From positions 10,637,524 to 10,701,523 of the forward strand of contig OY725488.1 of NCBI GenBank assembly GCA_963281255.1: a stretch of 64,000 nucleotides of DNA, read 5' to 3'. The notes under the pieces were generated by a model. The model had not been told where the DNA came from. It was given only the letters and a program-made list of their open reading frames with translations, and did not search any database. Shown here piece by piece: positions 57,217 to 64,000 of the stretch; the first letter of the stretch is position 1; the number at the start of each line of letters is the position of its first letter. Origin of the DNA: Aphrocallistes beatrix. Lineage: Eukaryota > Porifera > Hexactinellida > Sceptrulophora > Aphrocallistidae. A program made the position numbers and the translations under genes.

Positions 57217-60200
57217 ATGTCAGCTATTCCTCATCTCAAAAAACTCTCAAACGCACTAAGCAGACACGACATCCATCAACTACACGATTCTCTATCAGTG
57301 CCAGATGGTGTCTGTGATCGAAACAGCGATGGAGCAGTATTTCTCACATCTCTGAAAAGATGGAACGAGTTCGATCCGTTTATTTTCCACCAATCACTGT
57401 CAGCCATCCGACCAGATTTAGTAGGCGTAGCGCTTAACATTAGTTGGTTGTGTGTCGATGTGCCTGGAATGCATTCCGATCAACCGTTAACAGTGAAAGG
57501 TCTTGTCCAACTTCTACAATGGGGAATATCGATTGGAAATCTGCACATAATCCAAGCTACATTCTACTCAGAAGAGAGCGAAGTTAAGTTCGATAATACA
57601 ATGAAATTGCTTTTGAAAAATAATGTCATACGAAAGGATTTGATAGAATTGTCTCTCCTACTGATCGATATTGAACTAAACATAATTGCTGAGAAGCTCA
57701 ATGCTTATAAGAAAGTATTTCAAAATATGTGCGACCATGAATTCACATCCAAATTCAGAAAAGAGCTAGCTCGCTTAGGAAAGCAAATAATAGAATGGGA
57801 ACATTACTTGAAAGAATTCCTACAGACACAGTATTATAATGTGAAACAAATGCTCGGCAAAGACAAGCCTGTTAGCCTCGAGAAGGTGTACGTCGATCTC
57901 ACAATAGTGAAAGAGGAACCTCGACCCGTTTCATACGAAGACGAAACTACTTATAATGAAATCGCCTATCTCAGAGCGATAGCGAACAAAGAAATCGAAA
58001 TAACTCCCATTGATTTTATGGAAGAAATGAAATCCTGCGACCCGTCTAAACCTGAGATTAAATGTTTCATCGGAAACCCCGGTAGCGGAAAAACATTTCT
58101 CTGCAACAGAACGGCACTGAGATTCGGGAACAATGAACTGTCCGAATTCTCCTACGCACTGTGCATTCCCTGCCGGAAACAAGAGTGGCACGAGATGGAG
58201 TCCTCACGAGTGGAGGCAGGTCTCCCCATCACCACCGATTTCATCTGCGAATGGCTTCTCCTCGGTCTACCTATTGGCCCCAGCTGGACCACAGACCTGG
58301 CCAAGCACATCACAGAGACAGACGGAGAGGGACTATTACTCATTATTGACAGTCTCGATGAATTCACGAAAGATGTCCCCTTCCAGAAAACTCTTCTCTA
58401 CTTCCTCCTAACCAGACAGGTCCTCACACGGTCCTTCATCCTCCTGACCAGCCGACCTGGTGCCTGGACAGACATTTCCACTTCACACCAGCTCCTCATC
58501 ACCTCCTTCTACCATGTGCTGGGATTCTCTCCTGCACAGAGAGACCTGTACTTCCAGAAACAATTCGATGATGACACCAAACTGAAGCGATGCACACGTC
58601 TCCTCGACAGATACGATGAGATGAAGCAACTGTCACTAATCCCAGTGAACGCATCCCTGTTCGCGGCCCTCCTGAAAAGTGAAGACGGTGCTCGCATCCA
58701 CACCCTGACAAAGCTGTACTACGAACTGACTCTGTACCTGATTCGAAGACAACTGACACGAATGCTACTGGAAGAATTGTCTAAAGTGAGCGAACTATCC
58801 GAATTGGACAGCAACGTTTTAGAATGTCTCCACTCAATCGGGTTTATCGCGTACCAGGGCGTGGCCTTTAGGGAGATGATCTCTGACAAAAAGGTACCGT
58901 TGCGAGTTGGTAAGGTGTTAAAGTCGAGTGAGTGTCTGGGTCTAGTTCAGGAATATGTGAAAGTGGGTAAAATGGGTATTTTCACGAAAGTGTGGGCATT
59001 CGCCCATTTAACAATCCAAGAGTTCATTGGTGCCATCTGGCTGAATAGTTGCAGTTGGCGAGATCAGTGTCTCTCTGTTCGGTTTATCGTGCATACGAAC
59101 GACGTTTTCTCAGTGTTCCGTATGGTTGTTCGATTCTTATGTGGACTGTTATCCGACGAGTCAATGAATGTGTTCTACCTCCTATTTAAACATGTGACAC
59201 CTCGCCCTGTTCCCACTCACCATCTTCCTGAGTGTGTTCAACTCAGATATGAAGATGAATTATTCGAATACACAGGCTGGCAGGAATTCAGTGAAAAGTT
59301 CTTTCAACTGAGTGCAATGTTGTCTGAATCTGATTGCGATTCTATTTCCAATTTCTTCCAAGTGTGCAGACGTTTCATTCCTGACTCAGTCTGCTTCTAC
59401 ATTGAGAGTGCAGTGACTCCAAACGAGTGGATTTGTTTCCTGGAATCTTTGCCACTTTTTGAACACATCCATCTCGTCCATGTGCATTCTAGCTATGTCA
59501 CTCCTGAACAACTCTTCGATCTATTCGAGTGTATTAAGAAATGCTCTGTGAGTTGTGTAGCACTCAAGTTATACAATAAATCTAACACAGAAGTTCTCGA
59601 TTATGCAAATGCCATCCAACGCACTCAGCTGACTAATTGCACTAAGCTAAGTTTCGAACTGAATCAGTGTAAGCTAACTGAAACAGAAACAGTTAAAGCC
59701 TTATCCACCTGCTCAGCCAATCAAATTCTCTCTGGACTGAGTTTATATGGAAATGAATTCCCTCCTGACACTCTCAGTCTGCTAACCAATCAGATATCGA
59801 CTTGTCATAACTTGAAGTATAGTCACATTAACACCTCTGAATGTGAAGTTCTATTTTCAAGTCTCTCCTCTGCCACACACATCAATGGGTTACACCTCTA
59901 TGGCATTCCCACTGAATACTATCAACACCTGTACTCTCTGCTACCTTCACTCTCTAACCTCAGAGAAATAACATGGTATAATACAGATAACTGCAACTCA
60001 ATACTACCTCACATAAGTCACCTCTCTTCTCTCTCCTACCTATATATAGATGGTATTCAATCTACTCCTGACATCCTCTCTGACAGTCTTCTACAGCTGC
60101 TGCACTCAAACAAACACTCAATCAGAGTATTGAAATTAGATTGGTTAGAGAAGATTGGATTCAACCGTTTGGATGGATTTCTCAGTTGCTTGCAGTCCTG

Positions 60201-60564
60201 TACTAACTTAGTAAAGTTGCAACTATGGTTTGCTCGCATAAGTTGTGATGACGTCACTCTCTGGTCTTCGGCAGTTCGCAGTCTCACCTCTTTACTTTAT
60301 TTGTATTTCTACTCTGTCTCCCTTTCTGATTCAGGAATGTTGAGTCTATGTAGAGGTCTCCTATTCCATCCTAACATTAGATATTTGGAAGTATCTAACT
60401 GTGAACTGAGTTCTGATTCCTGTCTTCCTCTCAAGAATCTGATTCCAACTCTCAAACAGCTGAAGTACCTGAGTGTGAATAAACTCTCCGAACCAGAAAC
60501 TGAACCTATCGAACTCCTCAAGCTAACAGCTGATCAGTATGGTATAGAGCATCACCTCTATTAG
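57217..60564 (+). CDS. NLR-type receptor, copy 2 (death-fold x2, NACHT, LRR-like), complete
   Basis: 1115 residues in one open frame. Death-fold/DED-like segments at 5-80 (LKKLSNALSRHDIHQLHDSL) and 92-165 (NNVIRKDLIELSLLLIDI); NACHT about 280-450 with Walker A GNPGSGKT (286-293), Walker B LLLIIDSLDE (373-382) and ILLTSRPG; FAHLTIQEF near 594-602; LRR-like leucine-rich tail about 780-1090 (for example LSLYGNEFPPDTLSLL, LSYLYIDGI, IRYLEVSNCELS). ATP-binding residues are intact, so it should work as a nucleotide-switch sensor; the ligand is unknown. ATTTTTAG immediately precedes the ATG. Family assignment is firm for NACHT and fair for the DED and LRR parts, which are called by eye. Confidence 0.92.
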   Translation: MSAIPHLKKLSNALSRHDIHQLHDSLSVPDGVCDRNSDGAVFLTSLKRWNEFDPFIFHQSLSAIRPDLVGVALNISWLCVDVPGMHSDQPLTVKGLVQLLQWGISIGNLHIIQATFYSEESEVKFDNTMKLLLKNNVIRKDLIELSLLLIDIELNIIAEKLNAYKKVFQNMCDHEFTSKFRKELARLGKQIIEWEHYLKEFLQTQYYNVKQMLGKDKPVSLEKVYVDLTIVKEEPRPVSYEDETTYNEIAYLRAIANKEIEITPIDFMEEMKSCDPSKPEIKCFIGNPGSGKTFLCNRTALRFGNNELSEFSYALCIPCRKQEWHEMESSRVEAGLPITTDFICEWLLLGLPIGPSWTTDLAKHITETDGEGLLLIIDSLDEFTKDVPFQKTLLYFLLTRQVLTRSFILLTSRPGAWTDISTSHQLLITSFYHVLGFSPAQRDLYFQKQFDDDTKLKRCTRLLDRYDEMKQLSLIPVNASLFAALLKSEDGARIHTLTKLYYELTLYLIRRQLTRMLLEELSKVSELSELDSNVLECLHSIGFIAYQGVAFREMISDKKVPLRVGKVLKSSECLGLVQEYVKVGKMGIFTKVWAFAHLTIQEFIGAIWLNSCSWRDQCLSVRFIVHTNDVFSVFRMVVRFLCGLLSDESMNVFYLLFKHVTPRPVPTHHLPECVQLRYEDELFEYTGWQEFSEKFFQLSAMLSESDCDSISNFFQVCRRFIPDSVCFYIESAVTPNEWICFLESLPLFEHIHLVHVHSSYVTPEQLFDLFECIKKCSVSCVALKLYNKSNTEVLDYANAIQRTQLTNCTKLSFELNQCKLTETETVKALSTCSANQILSGLSLYGNEFPPDTLSLLTNQISTCHNLKYSHINTSECEVLFSSLSSATHINGLHLYGIPTEYYQHLYSLLPSLSNLREITWYNTDNCNSILPHISHLSSLSYLYIDGIQSTPDILSDSLLQLLHSNKHSIRVLKLDWLEKIGFNRLDGFLSCLQSCTNLVKLQLWFARISCDDVTLWSSAVRSLTSLLYLYFYSVSLSDSGMLSLCRGLLFHPNIRYLEVSNCELSSDSCLPLKNLIPTLKQLKYLSVNKLSEPETEPIELLKLTADQYGIEHHLY

Positions 60565-62264
60565 GTAATAATAATTTAAATTTAGAATGTGTCACTGGTG
60601 TCATTTGTATTCTGAATTTAGAAATACTAACTATTGACTAGCTTAATCATTCGTTTCAGTTTCACAATCAACTGTACACTAAACTGAGTTTCTGTTCCAC
60701 TCCTGAGACACTCACCACTTCACACCTCTCCCTAACTGTACTTTGTATTCATTCTAATAGAGCGACACTAAATAGTTCCGATTTCAGAGGTGTTAGAATA
60801 TGGAACTATCGAATTTGAGTTAGAACAAGAACTAGCGACAGGAAATGATTGGTTGATGAGAGGTGTGAACTGTTGTAGTGACATATTCTGCCATTAACTG
60901 GACACATTTAACTAAAAATAAACCGGAAATCTCTGAAATCTGAAAATCTTTATAATTATACATAATTCTGTTTAAATTTGAATTCACACTTTGATTGACC
61001 AATAGATTTGTATCTTTTGGATTTCATAGACTTAGCAACTGTTAGTACAAATTAATTCCTAGATTCTGATTCTTTTAAATTGTAGAAATATTTGACACCT
61101 ATTTCTGTATCCCAGGAGGGATATTCACTGCTCAATATTCAGTTTCTACCCAATTAGTTCCTTAAAATAGAATGTGACACAATTGTGACAGCTATGCTAC
61201 CTCATTATTGCTTCCTTGTTATTATTACTTGTCAATTCTCTGTGTCGTATTTCACTGAATTTATTTCATTATTTCTCTCTTTTCTAGACACTACACACCT
61301 CAATACTCTCACTCCATGAGTCAATCTTCTTTCTCACACATTCCTAATCCCTCCCCTATCTCTACTTGAACTCCATTTACATTACAGTGTTTGCTTTGTT
61401 GTTATTTACGTTTGAATGGATTTGTGCGAGCTAATTCTGTTAGAAATATGCAGTATGTATGTGAAGTATGTTAATGAAATTCTGTTTTTCATTTCAAATT
61501 CATTGTTTAAGTAATGGTGGGGTATCGTAAAGTTCTAATTATTAACATGAAACAAAGTAGACGGAAGCTTCATTTAGTTTTTTGGTACTTTGAGACTTCT
61601 CTATATAACTCTATATAGCTAGGATGGTCGTCCACTTCTTGGTTCGTCTGTAAGGGACATGTGACCAGTTGACAGAACGGACTGTATTGCTACATCGTGC
61701 ATTCCTCTGCGATCTGTTTTCTGACTCTAGTCTCCACGTTTTATTCATCCTCTGCAAATGCCATCCAAATACTCTTGTTGCCATGATGGATGTGCAAATA
61801 ATAGCATTATGTAATTAACTAGTACAACACTACAGCCTCAGCTACAATGAGCGCCATCCTATAGCATTATAACTCACACTCCATAACTACTGTCTCCATA
61901 GCAATGGAATTGCCACTACGGACTGCATAGCTATACTTAGCAAGGCTATTGCAGCACAGACTGAATAACTACGACTGCTTCTAATCAACTACAGATTACA
62001 TCTCTACAGCAATATACTAATAGAAGGAAGAGGACGCTGCATTAGATCGAATTCTTTAGCTGTCGATAGATCTAAAATGAACAATCAGCGATAGATCGAC
62101 TTGGTTTTTAAATACATAAGATAGATGACATACAGATATTTCTAAATAAATGATTTGATTTTGTTTATCATTATTGATATTTGTGTCTATCACATTTCAT
62201 GTTATATCAAATCATCAATCGATTCGATCGACTTTTATAAAGAGCTAGTTGCTTGATAATTTTT
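60565..62264. other. 3' flank of the NLR gene
   Basis: No gene. A short stretch near 61625 (GTCGTCCACTTCTTGG) matches the GRP-motif part of the mariner transposase gene, so a small mariner fragment may lie here. Confidence 0.45.
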
Positions 62265-63420
62265 TGACATCATGGAGTACACCTTAGGAAGTTATGTGCG
62301 CACTGATGGAAAACATATACAACAAGAATATTTGAGATGTGTTTTATGGAAAAAAGTTGTAAAGGGACAGTAAATTGAATCTTGAATCTGATTTAATACA
62401 TCCATGTTCTATTCATAACCATGATATCGATGCATGCGAATCAGAAGTAAATGATTCAAAAAACCGATGCAAGAAGATCGCGATGAGTTCACAAGGTAGT
62501 TTAAGAAAGTTATTTGATGATGAAACTAGAACGACCCTTTCGCAGTAGAATTTCATTCAAGAATGTGAGTCTTCTATGATGACAGATCACGTAGGAAAAC
62601 ACAAGCAAATATTCCTCTTAGCTCTGAAGAATTTCTGAAATGTTACCAGGTACGACCTATGGAAAGCACCATTAGTTTACGATATCTCTAGATACTCAAG
62701 TTGCAGTTATATTCCACTCTGAAACTATGATGAATTTATTGCCCGAAATCACAGACATCCAAATTTGACAGAACATTTATACCGTTCCTGTTCAGGTTTA
62801 TCAACTGTGGACAATCTTGTTGTAGTTGATACATATACACTCCCAGTAATGCATTGTTTGATGACATCCAAAAGTCAGAAGCTATACATTGCAATATTGG
62901 ATCGAATATTTTCTATTTTACCAAATATTAAACCTATGACGGTTGTATAAGATTGAGAATCAGCGCCTAGAAATGGTTTCAAGGAAATATTCCCTAATAT
63001 CAGCATTAATGGTTGTTGGTTCCATTATACCCAACTCATTTGAGCAAAAGTACAAAGCTCGATCTCACTCAAAGTTTCTATGAGAACAATGAAATTACTA
63101 AATTTGTAAAGCAGCTGATGGCAATCCCTTTTCTACCTGCAAGCCTAATAAGTTCAACTTTCCTCTTTCAAGCTTCGGATCTGTCTGCAACAGAATCTAT
63201 GAAAATGGATAAACTTAAGTATTTCACAAGACGTTGGTTGCTCCAGACAACTCTGAGGAATTCTCTATACACGAAGCTAAAGCGACAACGAACAATGGCA
63301 CAGAAAGCTACCATGCAAACTTAATCAATAAAGATATCTCATCCAAGAATTTGGAATTTCATGACAACATTAAATGATGTAACAGCTGACACTGATAATG
63401 AAATTGGAGACTAAGACTGG
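62265..63420 (+). pseudogene. Decayed FLYWCH / Mutator-like (MULE) transposase
   Basis: Readable in several frames: a FLYWCH-like finger near 62288 (GSYVRTDGKHIQQEYLRCVLW), then CSIHNHDIDACESE, an RTTLS..FIQECESSMM segment, the MULE core LPVMHCLMTSKSQKLYIAIL (62845) and NGCWFHYTQ (63010), and the C-terminal FYENNEITKFVKQLMAIPFL (63079), YFTRRWL and NNGTESYHANL. At least four frame changes and internal stops make it dead. It could be a transposon or a domesticated FLYWCH gene that decayed; no terminal repeats were found. Confidence 0.78.
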
Positions 63421-64000
63421 GAAAGATTCGTGACATTTCGTACTTGTAATGAAATAACTTATCTCTTTGTTAGCTGTCAATAATATAAATAACTTTTCTA
63501 CTCTGATGGAATGGTGTATCATAAAATGGCCAAACGGATGTGTTTTCCATCTTCAACACAATCACGAATGACCTGATGAAATGCATAATCTCTTCACGAA
63601 GTAGACATCCCATATTATGGAAAATGCAGAGAAGAAGGATGAGTAGAATTTTATAACGATTTTCGAGATATCTATTCTATTTACGGTTTTAATATTAATA
63701 TTTCTGTTATATTTTTTATATTGAGATTAAATCTATGTTATAAAAATTCAGAGTTCGTAATGTAACTGCTAGTTCCTGGACAAATTTCAGAATGCGGGGT
63801 ATTATAATGGCGGGATTATCTGAGAAATTCTTAGCATTTAAAGTTAGTACATTCCCACATTAATAATGGTAGCTTAGTTAAGTAAAGAATTGGCTCTAAA
63901 CCCATGAAACAATGATGCAATATTATATAGCGATTTCATAGGGAAACTTTATAGTTAAATTTTTCAGGTCAATTTGCTTGAGTAGAACTGTCCTGAAAGA
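63421..64000. other. Terminal intergenic DNA
   Basis: Nothing recognised; AT-rich sequence to the window edge. Confidence 0.5.

Noticed and set aside
1-64000. CRISPR arrays, rRNA or tRNA genes, bacterial operons
   Set aside because: I saw no regularly spaced repeats and no rRNA or tRNA that I could recognise by eye; the gene structure is eukaryotic. A tRNA scan was not possible here.

Overview
The window is AT-rich nuclear DNA of an animal, probably a non-bilaterian such as a sponge; the lineage is inferred from gene content and cannot be fixed from sequence alone. Genes are mostly intronless and packed between many small DNA transposons. Several have a TATAAATA core promoter about 50-70 nt before the ATG. 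There is one 200-N assembly gap (51960-52159).

Layout. (1) 0-28.3 kb: a head-to-tail array of seven near-complete genes, plus two relics, for a ~340-residue six-ankyrin protein of the IkB / NF-kB-ankyrin type. Three promoter/N-terminus classes (here alpha, beta, gamma) occur in the order alpha-beta-gamma, relic, alpha-beta-beta-gamma, relic, so a three-gene unit was duplicated and then modified by unequal exchange. Five genes are intact, one lost its last residues and one is frameshifted. A Tc1/mariner-type transposon with perfect 28-bp inverted repeats and several MITEs lie in the spacers; two MITEs can be proven against empty sites in paralogous spacers. (2) 29.4-36.9 kb: an NHL-repeat pseudogene (+), an intracellular two-Ig protein resembling the Ig1-Ig2 part of MALT1 (-), a coiled-coil + NHL beta-propeller gene (-) with two 1-nt frameshifts, and a TATA-linked 50-residue small ORF (-). 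(3) 38.4-41 kb: two conserved single-exon genes, a peptidyl-tRNA hydrolase 2 (PTRH2) and the ZZ zinc-finger ubiquitin ligase KCMF1. (4) 42.3-46.4 kb: a transposon nest with three levels, each supported by its own target-site duplication. (5) 46.6-60.6 kb: two tandem NLR-type genes (two death-fold/DED-like domains, NACHT, LRR-like tail), the first cut by the gap. (6) 62.3-63.4 kb: a decayed FLYWCH/MULE-type transposase.

Functional reading (inference): IkB-like proteins, a MALT1-like Ig protein and death-fold NACHT-LRR receptors all belong to families used in NF-kB innate immune signalling, so the window looks like a rapidly evolving immune neighbourhood. The most novel element is the tandem IkB-like array with fixed ankyrin cores, switched N-terminal heads and class-specific TATA promoters. 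Several frameshifts are -1 errors in A/T runs and may be assembly errors rather than real pseudogenes.
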